DNA from: Ehretia macrophylla
Lineage: Eukaryota > Streptophyta > Magnoliopsida > Boraginales > Ehretiaceae
Direction of reading: 5' to 3'
DNA: 64,000 nucleotides
Assembly: GCA_037974665.1 (NCBI GenBank)
Contig: CM075766.1
Coordinates: forward strand, 51,592,569-51,656,568
The notes under the pieces were generated by a model. The model worked only from the letters and a program-made list of their open reading frames with translations, had not been told where the DNA came from and searched no databases. This document shows positions 21,143 to 34,462 of this stretch, in pieces (the stretch's first letter is position 1; every line of letters begins with the position of its first letter). The translations under genes and the position numbers were made by a program.

Positions 21143-24100
21143 TATGATAACTCGAACCCGGCATGCATTTAATAGCACTTGACTGCATTTGATTAAATGT
21201 TTAATTAGTTAAATCAACCAATTTGCACTATTTTAATATTTATCTTGGAAGCATTTAGTAGTTGTAAATCGAATAATTAAAAGATTATTATCTATTTCTG
21301 ATAATTATAGTAATTGAATTTATTCTCTTGTGATTAATTAAGTGTCATATTAAATGTTGGCATTGAATTTGTGTTTATTTTTAGTTAAACATTTATTTGT
21401 AGCTTTATTTACATATTTCTTTTAGAAGTAATTGAAATAATACTTGAGTTAATTATTTTAAGGGAAAATCAACTACTTTTCATATTATTGCTAATTGGTT
21501 TTATTTTTCTTGCAACTTAATGCTCGGTTTTCAATTAAATGAAAAGTAGCTCCAAGCCGGAGTAAATTTTAAACTATGATGCTTTTCAAAAATGATATAT
21601 TTCTTAAATTCTTTGAGATTTAATTGTTAATCTTTTATTGTCGCAAAGTGCATAGCATATCGAGAGCGATAGTTAGGAAATGAATTCGAGTCCTCAACAA
21701 ATAGTGAAAACTAATATTTAGTGTTTTAATTTTAGTGTTTTAAGTTGTATTTAACTGGAATTGGATTTATGTTAGTTGTTTTAGCCTTAAAATGCACAAA
21801 ATGAACTACTTTGACCATGTTTACTTAGCATTGACCAAGGGGGCCTTGACCATTTGACTTTGTGTCACTTATATGCATTATAATAGCACAAATAAACAAA
21901 AAAAGGGCTGAAAACAGAGCTGAAACAGAAGGGTAGGGCCGAAAATCAAAAGGGAAAAAAAAAAAATCAACCTCCAATTCTTCGATTCTTCGCGTGAGCT
22001 TGCACGGGGTGGTTTCCGAGGCATCCTACGAGTTTTTCGTAGGGTCTAGAAGCGTCTGAGGTGAGGGTTTCATCGTTATTTGCGCATTTAAAATATTTGT
22101 ATCTTGTGATACCCCGAACCTGGCATGTATTCAATAGCATTTAAAGTTCATTTAAATTGCATTTTATTGACCTTTCACCTTCTTTGACCAAACTAGTCGA
22201 CTTTTCATCTACAATGACCAATTAGGACAAGGTGAAATTTTTGAAATGTTTAATAAAGGGCAAACTTGGGATTATAAATAAAAAAATGCAATGTTAAGTT
22301 AGTCCAATTTTGGGTCAACTTTGAAATTAAATCTGAACCAATTGGGGAAGAGTTAGGTAGCAAATTATATATGGTTGGAAAGCTCTATGAGTCTAGTTTA
22401 TGTGGCTTCAAACCATTCATGAATTGGAGTTTTTTAGAAGAATTTATGGCCGTTTTCGTAAGGTCGCGCATAGCTGTTTTGGTTTAGCGGGTTGACCGAA
22501 GCTTTGACTATTGTTGCCATCTTTTATAAGCATAAAATAGCATAGAAAAAAACGAAAAGCTGAAAAATAAAGAGAGAAAACCAAGAGTTCAAGGAGAAAA
22601 GAAAAAAAAAGAATTTTCAACTTCAAATCTTCAAATCTTTGCGAGGGCTTGCACGGGATCGTTTCCGAGGCTTCTAATGTTGTTTTCCTAGCGTCTATTA
22701 GCAGCTAAGGTGAGGGATGCATCGTTATTTGCGCATTAGAAAATATGATGTCAAGACTTTAATTTTTAGAAATTGCATATAGAATGTTGTTTAATTCATT
22801 TTGTTGCTTGAAATATGTTCTATGATGTTAGTAGACCTTACTTTTGTAAGTTTTTAGCAATTTCTGCGGTTAAAATTGATTATTGTATTTCAAATGTTGA
22901 GTGAATAGTGAAAAATGTGAATAGTAAACCCCCGTTCGAAATTTTGCTCCGAGTTGCGTTCTATTGATGCAGAAAGGTGCTAGATATGCTAGAATGCCTA
23001 AATGTGTGGTTTAATTGGAATGTGTAATGGAAAAACGGAGAAAAACGGCTTAGTGAAAGTCGGGGTCGTTTAGGTCGAGTTTGGCATTTTCTCGTTTTAC
23101 GTGTTGGCATTGTTTTGGGAGGCCATGGAAGCACTTTTGGTGCGATTATGGCGTTGGTTGGGTGTTTGGTTGGTATAGTTGTAGTTCAAACGAGCAAAGG
23201 GGGAAATCGGGACTTCGCGTGAATTCTAGGGTAAAGTAGGGTTTTGGGGTCTTTAGACGTGCCTTATGGTGACCTAGGAGGATTGGTGAAGTCGGTTTCC
23301 AAAGTTCGTGGCTCGTTTGAAAGTAGTAGTGTTTTGAAGTTGGGGTCATTTTTGTGATTTTGTGTGTATTATTAGAATATTGCTTATAGTATGTTTATAT
23401 TGATTATAGAATGCTTATATTGCTCATGGAATGATTGTATTGATTATAGAATGCTTATGTTGCCTATAGAATGCTTATAATACTTATAGAATACTTGTTA
23501 TTGTTTGATAATGTTAGTTGATTATTGATTGAAATATTTATCTTTTGTTGAGAACGCGTGATATCGCTCGTTTATCGCCTTGTATCGAGTCTTGCATTGC
23601 ATAGTGTCTCGCGCGTGAGTGATGGGCCTCTCTGGGTAGCCTCGGGTTGCCAGTGTTGGTTGCTCTAGCTCCGCTGCTATTCCCTCTTCTCGCTTGGGTT
23701 GCCTCCTAGGGAGATTTGGGTCGTAGAATTGATGGATACTTCCGGGGTATTCCAAACTGGTGTTATAAGGTGGTTTGGGCCGGCGCGTCATCATTAAAGT
23801 CATCGGAATCGTGATCGGTACATTACTCGCTCGAGTGAACCATAGCCTTCAAAGTGTGGTATAGCTTTGATTGGTTGTGTTAATGCTTTCTTTAGTTGTT
23901 TAATTGTATTGTTGTTTATATTGAATGCCTTTTATTGATTATATTGCTTAACTGTACCTATTTGCATTGCACGATCTTCTTTCTCTCCACTTCGATATCT
24001 GTCTCGCCCTCACTGAGTATACGTGTTGTGTATACTCACTCCTCACCACCACATTTCAGGAAATGCCATGTTAGCTGGAAAGTTCGTGATTCCGTGAAAG

Positions 24101-26443
24101 TCCATGCTTGAAGAGTTATCTTGCGTGCCTATGTGACTTGAGTTGTCAAAGTTGTAAAGTTGTATGCTTTTATGTTGTATGTAATTATTGTTAAAAGAAA
24201 TGTAATTTAAATCTAGCTAAGTAGTTGGAATGGTTTGATAAGTTAGATTATGTATATAGTTAATGTAGCTTAACTTCAATGCATGGTTGTAATGTCCAAA
24301 GGAAAAGAATTAGAATGGCATGATAGTTTATTTTATGCAGTAGCTTAGTATGGTTTAATTGTCTAGTTTGAATGTACTTGTCAAAATGAAAAGATAGGTT
24401 AGTTTTTAAATTGGAAATTTATGTATACTTGCTGAGTTTAAATTGTTGAGAACCGAGGCTCGGATGGCCTTGAGGAAGTTTTGTATGGTTGGACACGGTG
24501 GTGGTCCATTTATATGCTATTATAGGTTTTACATTTCGCCTATAAATAGGGGAGACTCCGTCCGTTTACCCTGAAAATTATGCCCGGATTTTGGTTTGGG
24601 TTGTGATTAGATTGAATGATAGAACTCCCGGTCTCGAGAGGGGTCGGGGTGTGACATATCTAAACTTTGATTTTTGGATTTTATGCGTAGATCGTTATTT
24701 TAATTGTTTTAATGCTTAAAGAATGTTCCTTGTTGATTGTAGAACATGTATTTATAGCTTTTTAACATTTTCTGCGGTTGAATATTGAAATTGAAATATA
24801 AATTGTTTAATGAATAGTAAATTGTGAATAGTAAACCCCCGTTTCGATAAAGTTGCGCTGTTATGCTATCTGTTGATGTGAAAAGGTGCTAGGTATGCTA
24901 GAATGTCTCAATGCATGATTTGTTTAGGTTGTGTAATGGAAAAAATGAGAAATATGCCTTGGTGAAAGTCGGGGTCGTTTAGGTCGAGTTTAGCGTTTTC
25001 TCGTTTTGCGTGTTGCCATTGTTTCGGAAGGCCATGGAAGCACTTTTGGTGCGATTATGGCGTTGGTTGGGTATTTGGTTGGTATAGTTGTAGTTCAAAT
25101 GAGCAAAGGAGGAAATCGGGACTTTGCGTGAATTCTAGGGTAAAGTAAGGTTTCGGGGTCTTTAGACGTGCCTTATGGTGACCTAGGAGGGTTGGCGAAG
25201 TCGGTTTCCAGAACTCGTGGCTCGTTTGGAAATGGTAGTGTTTTGATAGTTGGGGCCGATTTGTGATTTTGCTTGTTATCTTGATATTATGCCTATAGAA
25301 TGCTTAGGGTTGCTTGATATACTTGTTTAATTGGTGTTATTATTGCTTATTAATGCTTGTTATGCTTGAAAAATTAGTTGAATGCTAGTATTGATTGTGA
25401 TTGCTTGTTATCTCATTTATTGCCTTGTATCGAGTCTTGCATTGCTTAGTGTGTCGCGCGTGAGTGATGGGCCTCTCTGGGTAGCCTCGGGTTGCCAGTG
25501 TTGGTTGTTCTAGCTCCGTTGCTACTCCTTCTTCTCGCTTGGGTTGCCTCCTAGGGAGATTTAGGTCGTAGATTGATGGATACTTCCGGGGTATTCCAAA
25601 CTTGTGTTATAAGGTGGATGCGCGCTTATTGTTATCGTTGTCAACATCAAGTTCGAGATTGATGTATCGCTCGTGAAATGGTATATTGCTTGTAAGAGTG
25701 AACCATAGCCTTCAGAGTGTGGTATAGCTTTGAAGGGCTGTGTTAATGCTTTCTTGATGGTTTATAGTATTGTCGTTTGTATTGAATGTTTTCTTATTGT
25801 TTCTATTGCTTAACTGTGTTTATTTGCATTGCACGATCTTCTTTCTCTCCATCTCGATAACTGTCTCGCCCTCACTGAGTATACGTGTTGTGTATACTCA
25901 CTCCTCACCACCATATTTCAGGAAATGTCATGTTAGCTGGAAAGTTCGTGATTTCGTGAAAGTCCGTGCTTGAAGAGTTGTCTTGCGTGCCTATGTGACT
26001 CGAGTTGTCAAGGTTGTAAAGATGTATGCTTTTATGTATTATATGTATTCAATGTTAAAGGGGATGTAATTTAAGTTTCATTAGATTATGTATTTAGTTA
26101 ATGTAGCTTAACTTCAATGTATATTTGTAATGACAAAGGAAAAAAGATAGAAAGATATGATAGTCTAGCTTATGAAATAGGTTGGTGTAGTTTAATTGCT
26201 AAGCTTGAATGTATATTTACTTGTGATTTTCTTGTTGTGAACCAAGGCTCGGATGGCCTTGAGGTGGTTGAATGTTTGGACATGGTATTGGTCCACTTAT
26301 ATGCTGTTGCAGGTTTTACTTTTCGCCTAGAAACAGGGGAGACTCCGTCCGTTTTACCTGAAAATTTATGCCCGGGTTTGGTTTGGGTTGTGTTTAGATC
26401 GATGGATAGAACTCCCGGTCTCGAGAGGGATTGGGGTATCACA
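21143..26443 (+). repeat. 5' LTR of LARD copy 2 (type A), split
   Basis: The LTR is interrupted at 22104/24662 by a solo LTR. The uninterrupted partner at 28179-30910 reads through the same point near 29123 (TTTGTATCTAAACTTTG), confirming the insertion. Confidence 0.95.
22105..24656 (+). repeat. Solo LTR (type B) nested in copy 2
   Basis: 2,552 bp, TGTGATACCCCGAACCTGGC...GGGGTGTGACA, with a perfect target duplication TATCT (22100-22104 and 24657-24661). No internal region remains, so it is the product of LTR-LTR recombination. It carries an expanded 20-bp tandem run at about 23370-23490. Confidence 0.95.
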
Positions 26444-28178
26444 GGTTGTATCAGAGCTTGTCTAGCTCATAAGCCGGGACAGGGTCCTCGGTCTGGTGGG
26501 TAGTGGTCCTTGAATGTGTACTTGTTAAGTGTGTCTTGAAAGTGTATGCTTGTATGTGAGATTGTGTGTCTTGACTTGAATGTATGCACTTATGTGATAA
26601 AGTTATGTGTTATATGTTAAATATTTCTCAAGAAAAGTGAAATGTCTAGTTGTCTATCGAATTGACTTATTGAATTGCCCTCGTGAATCTAATCGACCTC
26701 GTGAATTGTTAGTTGCTTGAAGGATTGTTTGTAATGTGTGTATTGGAATATCTTGAATTGGTTGTGCCGTGATTTGAATTGATTGTGTTGTGCTTGAATT
26801 GATTGTCATCTTTTGTAAACTTGCTTGCATAATAGTTCAAGGCATGTGTATAAATATGATATCTTGGCATTCATACATGTCCCCTGGAAATGGTAAGTCA
26901 GTCCTCTTCCTGCCCTGAAGAAAGTGGTTCACCACTGGCTTTTCAAGGTGTATGGATTGGCAGGAAATGAATGGCATTTGACTAGCCTTTATTTGGGAAT
27001 TGGTGTTTGCTTTTGGAGCTCGGTTATTGGCGAATCTCTATGGTCCTCCTATGTGCTTAACAGTTGTGAAAGAGTAGCTTTCTCTTGGGGTTTTATTTGG
27101 TAATTCTTTGGAGCATTCTTTGGTTTTCTTAATGGGTGTTCTTTGGGGACTTTTGTTGGCACTTCTCGGTGGACTTGGTTAATGGGATTTCAATCGGCCT
27201 TACTGCACAGTATTATCTATGGTATATGTGTCTCGGTCTTTATTGGTGTGATATTGGCATCCCTGATTAGAAATTCTTCAATGGCATTCTCTAAGATCCT
27301 TAGTGGCCATTTATTTAGTATTTACTTATTGGGCAAACTTGGCTACTTTCTTATTGGAGCATTGTTTCGGATATCTTCTTCAGTGTTCCTCAGTAGGTTT
27401 GGTATTTGGAGTTCCTATCAGACTTATTGTATAATACTACTTAGGGTATTCTTTGAAATTCTTATTGGGCGTTCTATTGGTATTTTCCTTATTGGCAAGA
27501 TTGTATGAAGTTCTCACTTGGCAAACAGTGAAGAGGCCTCAGAGTTTGGTTTCGGTAAATTGTTCACTAGTTCGGTGGTTATCCTTGGAGTTTTCATCCA
27601 TCTGGGGAACTATGGTTGTTATTCAACTTGGTTGTTTTATTAGGCACATTATATTTTCTCTACTATTTTCTTTGACATTCCTCTCTGCATTTGATAGCAA
27701 AACTTGGAATCTAATTGGTTGTCCCATGGGGTTATTATTTGGAAGGCTTCTTGGAACTTTGGAAGTATATTTGATTGGGTTTCTTCGTATTTTCTTCAGC
27801 ACTCTTAATAGGGAATTCTTCTATGAAATTCATGACCAGCGGTGTATTTCTTGGACCTCTGGATGGAATCTTTGTTTGAGCCTCTACTTGGTTTCTTGCT
27901 TGGGATTTTCGGGTAGTAATAGTTAGACTTCTATTGGAGATTCGTGCGTGGGGTATTCTTCTTGTCGTTATCGTGTGGTATTAATGACATCTACAGTATC
28001 TTTGCTTTAGTCTTTATTGGTATTATCTCGGCGCTTGGTTGGAATTTTATTCTTCTTTGATATTCGTGTCAATGGGATTCTTCAACCGATGAAGATTAGT
28101 CAGAATTGGATTTCAGTTGATGCTGAGTTCTATTGGAAGAAGAATTGCGAGGACGCAATTGTTTTAAGGGGGGAAGGA
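26444..28178 (+). other. Internal region of LARD copy 2, non-coding
   Basis: Starts with the initiator-tRNA-Met primer site and ends at the polypurine tract. From about 26930 it is G/T-rich and built of loosely repeated words around TATTGG and ATTCTT. Hydrophobic open frames (27143-27508 and 27453-27926) have no known domain and probably reflect composition. It is collinear with 40779-42518 in copy 3. Confidence 0.85.
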
Positions 28179-30910
28179 TGTGATAACTTGAACCCGGCAT
28201 GCATTTAATAGCACTTGACTGCATTTGATTAAATGTTTAATTAGTTAAATCAACCAATTTGCACTATTTTAATATTCCTATTGGAAGCATTTAGTAGTTG
28301 TAAATGGAATAATTAAAAGATTATTATCTATTTCTAATAATTATGGTAATTGAATTTATTCTCTTGTGATTAATTAAGTGTCATCTTAAATGTTGGCATT
28401 GAATTTGTGTTTATTTTTAGTTAAACATTTATTTGTAGCTTTATTTACATATTTCTTTTAGAAGTAATTGAAATAATACTTGAGTTAATTATTTTAAGGG
28501 AAAATCAACTACTTTTCATATTATTGCTAATCGGTTTTATTTTTCTTGCAACTTAATGCTCGATTTTCAATTAAATGAAAAGTAGCTCCGAGCCGGAGTA
28601 AATTTTAAACTATGATGCTTTTAAAAAATGATATATTTCTTAAATTCTTTGAGATTTAATTGTTAATCTTTTATTGTCGCAAAGTGCATAGCATATTGAG
28701 AGCGATAGTTAGGAAATGAATTCGAGTCCTCAGCAAATAGTGAAAACTAATATTTAGTGTTTTAAGTTGTATTTAACTGGAATTGGATTTATGTTAGTTG
28801 TTTTAGCCTTAAAATGCACAAAATGAACTACTTTGACCATGTTTACTTAGCATTGACCAAGGGGGCCTTGACCATTTGACTTTGTGTCACTTATATGCAT
28901 TATAATAGCACAAATAAACAAAAAAAGGGCTGAAAACAGAGCTGAAATAGAAGGGTAGGGCCAAAAATCCAAAGGGGGAAAAAAAAACATTTCAACCTCC
29001 AGTTCTTCGATTCTTCGGGTGAGCTTGCACGGGGTAGTTTCCGAGGCATCCCACGAGGTTTTCCTAGCGTCTAGGAGTGTCTGAGGTGAGGGTTTCATCG
29101 TTATTTGCGCATTTGAAATATTTGTATCTAAACTTTGATTTTTGGATTTTATGCGTAGATCGTTAGTTTAATTGTTTTAATGCTTAAAGAATGTTCCTTG
29201 TTGATTATAGAACATGTATTTATAGCTTTTTAACATTTTCTGCGGTTGAATATTAAATTAAAATATAAATTGTTTAATGAATAGTAAATTGTGAATAGTA
29301 AATCCCCGTTTTGATAAAGTTGCGCTGTTATGCTTTCTGTTGATGTGAAAAGGTGCTAGGTATGCTAGAATGTCTCAATGCATGATTTGTTTAGGTTGTG
29401 TAATGGAAAAAATGAGAAATATGCCTTGGTGAAAGTCGGGGTCGTTTAGGTCGAGTTTAGCATTTTCTCATTTTGCGTGTTGGCATTGTTTCGGAAGGCC
29501 ATGGAAGCACTTTTGGTACGATTATGGCGTTGGTTGGGTGTTTGGTTGGTATAGTTGTAGTTCAAATGAGCAAAGGAAAAAATCGGGACTTTGCATGAAT
29601 TCTAGGGTAAAGTAAGGTTTCAGGGTCTTTAGACGTGCCTTATGGTGACCTAGGAGGGTTGGTGAAGTCGGTTTCCAGAACTCGTGGCTCGTTTGGAAAT
29701 GGTAGTGTTTTGATAGTTGGGGCCGATTTGTGATTTTGCTTGTTATCTTGATATTATGCCTATAGAATGCTTAGGGTTGCTTGATATACTTGTTTAATTG
29801 GTGTTATTGTTGCTTATTAATGCTTGTTATACTTGAAAAGTTAGTTGAATGCTAGTATTGATTGTGATTGCTTGTTATCTCGTTTATTGCCTTGTATCGA
29901 GTCTTGCATTGCTTAGTGTCTCGCGCGTGAGTGATGGGCCTCTCTGGGTAGCCTCGGGTTGCCAGTGTTGGTTGCTCTAGCTCCGCTGCTATTCCCTCTT
30001 CTCGCTTGGGTTGCCTCCCAGGGAGATTTGGGTCGTAGATTGATGGATACTTCCGGGGTATTCCAAACTGGTGTTATAAGGTGGATGCGCGCTTATTGTC
30101 ATTGTTGTCAACATCAAGCTCGAGATTGATGTATCGCTCGTGAAATGGTATATTGCTCGTAAGAGTGAACCATAGCCTTCAGAGTGTGGTATAGCTTTGA
30201 AGGGCTGTGTTAATGCTTTCTTGATTGTTTATAGTATTGTCGTTTGTATTGAATGTTTTCTTATTGTCTCTATTGCTTAACTGTGTTTATTTGCATTGCA
30301 CGATCTTCTTTCTCTCCACCTCGATAACTGTCTCGCCCTCACTGAGTATACGTGTTGTGTATACTCACTCCTCACCACCACATTTCAGGAAATGTCATGT
30401 TAGCTGGAAAGTTCGTGATTTCGTGAAAGTCCATGCTTGAAGAGTTGTCTTGCATGCCTATGTGACTCGAGTTGTCAAGGTTGTAAAGATGTATGCTTTT
30501 ATGTATTATATGTATTCAATGTTAAAGGGGATGTAATTTAAGTTTCATTAGATTATGTATTTAGTTAATGTAGCTTAACTTCAATGTATATTTGTAATGA
30601 CAAAGGAAAAGAGATAGAAAGATATGATAGTCTAGCTTATGAAATAGGTTGGTATAGTTTAATTGCTAAGCTTGAATGTATATTTACTTGTGATTTTCTT
30701 GTTGTGAACCAAGGCTCGGATGGCCTTGAGGTGGTTGAATGTTTGGACATGGTATTGGTCCACTTATATGCTGTCGCAGGTTTTACTTTTCGCCTAGAAA
30801 CAGGGGAGACTCCGTTCGTTTTCCCTAAAAATTTATGCCCGGGTTTGGTTTGGGTTGTGTTTAGATCGATGGATAGAACTCTCGGTCTCGAGAGGGATCG
30901 GGGTGTCACA
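28179..30910 (+). repeat. 3' LTR of LARD copy 2 (type A)
   Basis: 2,732 bp, TGTGATAACTTGAACCCGGC...GGGGTGTCACA, followed by the TAAAC duplication. Confidence 0.95.
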
Positions 30911-30915
30911 TAAAC

Positions 30916-32520
30916 TACTCAAATTCAACATGCTTCGTTAGTTTTATAAACATGCTCCATATTACCTTACACACGCATGGGACATGTAGTACAATATTTA
31001 GCATACACTAATATACCATGGAACCACGTAAGCTAACATGTAATCACTTCACTTTGCTTTCACATTCACATTAGTAACAATACATAGCACATATCACGTA
31101 TACTCGACATTTAGCAATTAATCAAGTAGCATTGGGTATCAAAGTAGGTCACCCGACCTATGGCATTCTTTTATCATGTTGTAGCTCTTGAAATAATCAC
31201 AGTATACACGCAAGATCAATGGTTCATGTTAATAGCATAAAAGGCATTAAATACACCATAAGACTACCAGAAGTTGACATGCAAGCATAGCCTTGAAACA
31301 TGCATTTATAACACCCGTTGCACACGTAATCCAAGTACAAAGAGCTCTAGCATACATGTAAATACTCTATGACTTCTTAACCTAACATGCAACATGTTTC
31401 ATTGGCTTAAGAACACATGCAAGAAGTAAAACTCCAAGAAATGCAAACTGCAAGGCCCAAAATACACATTCAGTGAATTTCCAGTTCGGTTGACACCCTT
31501 AAAGTTCTTAGAATCTGTTCAAATTTCACAGGGAGATAGTTCATTAAAATTAGATAATCCTAGAATCAAACAAATCTGGATTCGGAGTTGAAATGAGAAA
31601 GTTATAGCATTTACAAAAACATTGCGCAGATCTACCTACACAGTGTGAGAACGAGAAACTCTCTAGAATGGCCTTATTTAAAATGGTTTCGGTCAGAATT
31701 TGATGGTTTATGCAACATGAAGTTTGTTCCGTTATGTCTTGTGTACATCGTGTCCAAAAATGGGATCATTTGGGTAAGATTTACTATGTCAAAGGGACTA
31801 CGCAAGTTCAGGATGTAGATAACAAACTAAAAATCTGCATGCAATGAACTCATACATATGTACCCGGCTGAAATAGCCTTCGTTTATAGCCTTAACCACA
31901 AGATTAGCACATGAAACCACATGGGATATATTCTACTATAAGTATAGCATAATATAGGTGAAAATTAGCCAAAACCATATAGGTCTACCATCACTAATCA
32001 ACCATTCAAAGCCCATAGATCAGATTTTATACATGCACATAGGTACGGACTGAAATTGCCTGAGAACTCACCTTTAACCACAGAATTCGATTTTTCCTAA
32101 GACATGAAAGTTTTTCATCTGGAAGTTTTGTATAACATATCCAAAATTAATCAAATTCCATTAAGTTTTGCTATGCCAAACGAGGCAAACAAAAATACTG
32201 CACAGAGAAGAACAAACTGCCTAGTTCAAGTTAACTTGTATTATCTTGATTTCTAACTACATGCATGGCAAGATAACACATAGAAATGATCATGACCCTT
32301 TTAGAAAATGTATTATTCCCTCACCTTAGCTCTGCAATGCAAGAAATAGCAAAAGAAATGGTAGATAAATGGCCACAAGCTGACTGAAATTCCAGAATTT
32401 GCTTTGTTTTTCTTCACCTTCTCACTTTTCTTCTTGTTTTTCTCTCCTCTTTCTCTCTCTATTTCATGTCTCTCTTTCTCCCCTCTCAAATTCAGATTGT
32501 TTTGTGTGTTATGAGTGTTA
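30916..32520. other. Outer-element sequence, no gene
   Basis: A/T-rich non-coding sequence of the outer element. Near its end, on the minus strand, it has GCTAAGGTGAGGGAA (32316-32330), a splice-donor-like motif also found in the other two LTR families. A pyrimidine-rich run lies at about 32400-32490. Confidence 0.65.
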
Positions 32521-33600
32521 GGATAGTGCATATAAAGGCTGAAGTGGGTGGAGCAAGTGGCTGACTTCATTTAAAGATTGCAATGATGATTTTATGACAA
32601 GTTCACCTTTACACTCAAAGCTAGCATTAGTCTTCCTTCTCTCTCTTCATATGGACGACCAAGACATGCTATTTTTCAGATTTTGAAGTGTGTTATGAGT
32701 ATGATGGATGGTGGTTAAAAGGCTGAAGCAAGTGGAGCAAGTGGCTGATTTGGATGGTCAAGGCAATGATGACTTTTATGACAATTCTAGCTCAACACTC
32801 CAAGCAACCATCAATTCTCTTGTCTTCTATCATCATGGCAGGTCAAGGGGCTGCATTTTGCTGAGTTCTTTGGTTTGTTATATGTATTATAATGTAGTAT
32901 AAAGATTCATACAAGTGGTGATGGTAGGAGGACTAAAGACAAAATGAAATCATTGCATTTTATGACAAGCTTTTTCAACACTTCAAGCAAACATTTGCCC
33001 TCTTTCTTTTCCCACCTATATGACTGACCAACATGGATATTGCAGGACACTTTCCAGTATTTTAAATGTAATCTAAGGTTGTATAAGGGCTAAGTGCAAG
33101 TGGTGGTGGTGTACAATGATTGTGCTAGCAAAAAGACAACATAACATGACTAAAATCACTCAACTAAGCCATTTTCCCTCCTTTTCCTTGCATGGTTGGC
33201 CAAGTGGCCTCCCATTTCAGATTTTGCTTGCTTGGTAAGTGCAATATAGGATTATATAAGTGAAAAATGCAAGTGGTAGTGATTGGGGTCAAAGGCAAGA
33301 GAAAAAGGTCATGATTGCAACTTATGACAAACTATGATAGCACTCAAACTCTTATCTATTTTTCCTGATTTTTCTTGCTTCTCTTGGCTGTGTACCCCAC
33401 CCCTTTGTCCTCTAGTTGTTGTTTATTAAGTGTGCTAAGGAATGATGATGGTATACAGGGTAAAATGCAAGTCAAGTGTTAGCAATAATAATGAACTCTA
33501 GGACAAACTAGGCTTATACTTAAAAGCAACATTATTCTTTTCCTACTAGCTAAGGCTTATGGCTTTATTTCTTTTTTTCTTTTGGTTTCGTTAGTATGCT
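32521..33600 (+). repeat. Degenerate tandem array, about six units of 165-190 bp
   Basis: Units begin near 32521, 32703, 32890, 33074, 33247 and 33437. Each shows the order: ATAAAGGCTGAAG or similar, AAGTGG, (T)TATGACAA, CACTCAAA or similar, a pyrimidine-rich TCTTTTC-like stretch, a GGNNGGCCAA-like word, CAGATTTT, then TTATGTGTGNT-like. A partial unit may precede 32521. Identity between units is low, so the array is old. It lies inside the outer LTR-type element. Confidence 0.7.
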
Positions 33601-34462
33601 AGTTAGTAGGTGGGCATTGGTTAGTCAATTGGTCAACCTCGGTGAAAGACTTGGTCAAACTAGGGCCTTCTATGCTAAAACCGCTAAATAAATGGACAAA
33701 GTAGGCCTAGCTAGGTTAATTGGGTCTTGGAGGTGCTAAACGGCTCCTAAGTCATGCATATCACTTCAAATTGACTAATCGAAAATGGTAAGAGCACATA
33801 TAATCATGTAAATGCACTTAGGGTTTATGCTAATGCATACAGGCTTAGACCGGGGTCTTACATTTACTCCTCAAGGCCAAATATCCCTTTCTTCTATCTT
33901 GCTATGGTTGGCCATTAAGGCCTCTTATTCCTTATTATTTTATCTTGTTATACATACTACTTAGTGTTTAAAGTAGTGTTTGCTCAAATGGTCAACCTCA
34001 AGGAAGGTGTTGGTCAAACCCATATTAGAATAAAGTCTACCGAGTCACAGTTCCTAAGCCGAGAATCAAGGTTATTATAGATGAGCTAGTTAGGCTATTG
34101 TAAAGTGTTAGAGACTACTAGATTATGATTAACATCCAATTAAATAGATATTGGCACATAATATCATGTAAATGTATCTAGGATTTTCCAGGCTTTTCAT
34201 GGTAGACTTGGTCAAAAGTCAAGTGAAAGTCTTCTAATTTTGAATAGTGAAGTTAAATAAGTCAGCTCAAATGTGAAGTCCGAGGGTCAAAATTAATGCC
34301 TTCTAATTCAAATGTATTGTTAACATGCTAGACAACCACATTTTAATCAACTGTTTATTCAAAACAAATAATTTCCCTCATAATCATATAATTACACATA
34401 TAATCATGTGAATACACATAGAATTACGCAAATGCACATAGGCAAAAATGTGGGGCTTTACA
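33601..34462. other. Outer-element end with duplicated terminal segment
   Basis: Two related segments, 33600-33862 and about 33955-34462, share GGTCAACCTC, TTGGTCAAAC and ATAATCATGTAAATG-like words. Each ends in an LTR-start-like terminus (CGGGGTCTTACA at 33862 and GGGGCTTTACA at 34462). The flanks favour 34462 as the outer end. Confidence 0.55.

Larger units (their letters stand above)
21143..30910 (+). mobile_element. LARD copy 2, complete with nested solo LTR
   Basis: A complete non-autonomous LTR element flanked by the perfect target duplication TAAAC (21138-21142 and 30911-30915). Parts: 5' LTR 21143-26443 (holding the solo LTR 22105-24656; about 2.74 kb without it); primer site TTGTATCAGAGC 26446-26457; internal region 26444-28178 (1.7 kb); polypurine tract AAGGGGGGAAGGA ending at 28178; and 3' LTR 28179-30910 (2.73 kb). 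Both LTRs are type A and similar, with roughly 2% difference by eye. No gag or pol is visible, so it is non-coding and would depend on enzymes from another element. It is inserted in the outer element. Confidence 0.95.
14243..34462 (-). mobile_element. Outer LTR-type element (minus strand), heavily nested
   Basis: Read on the minus strand it starts TGTAAAGCCCC (34462) and ends GGGTCGTGACA (14243). Flanks CGACT (14238-14242) and AGACT (34463-34467) could be a target duplication. Its own sequence is 14243-14403, 19749-21142 and 30916-34462, about 5.1 kb, with no coding region. Structural words match the LTRs at 47529-51235: a CTAAGGTGAGGG site (32318-32327), a CCCTCACTGAGT hairpin (20494-20510) and a CAGG site (20470-20473). 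It is therefore probably a long or solo LTR of a related family. A second LTR-start-like terminus (TGTAAGACCCCGG, 33862) leaves its exact structure unresolved. Confidence 0.6.

Noticed and set aside
27143-27926. Hydrophobic frames in LARD internal regions as membrane or envelope-like proteins
   Set aside because: The DNA is T-rich and repetitive on that strand, which yields Phe, Leu and Ile runs. There are no domains, the start and stop positions vary between copies, and related DNA alone explains the similarity.
32400-32490. TCTC-rich run as a microsatellite
   Set aside because: It is too irregular to call; it is better read as a purine-rich leader on the element's minus strand upstream of the GTGAGGG site.
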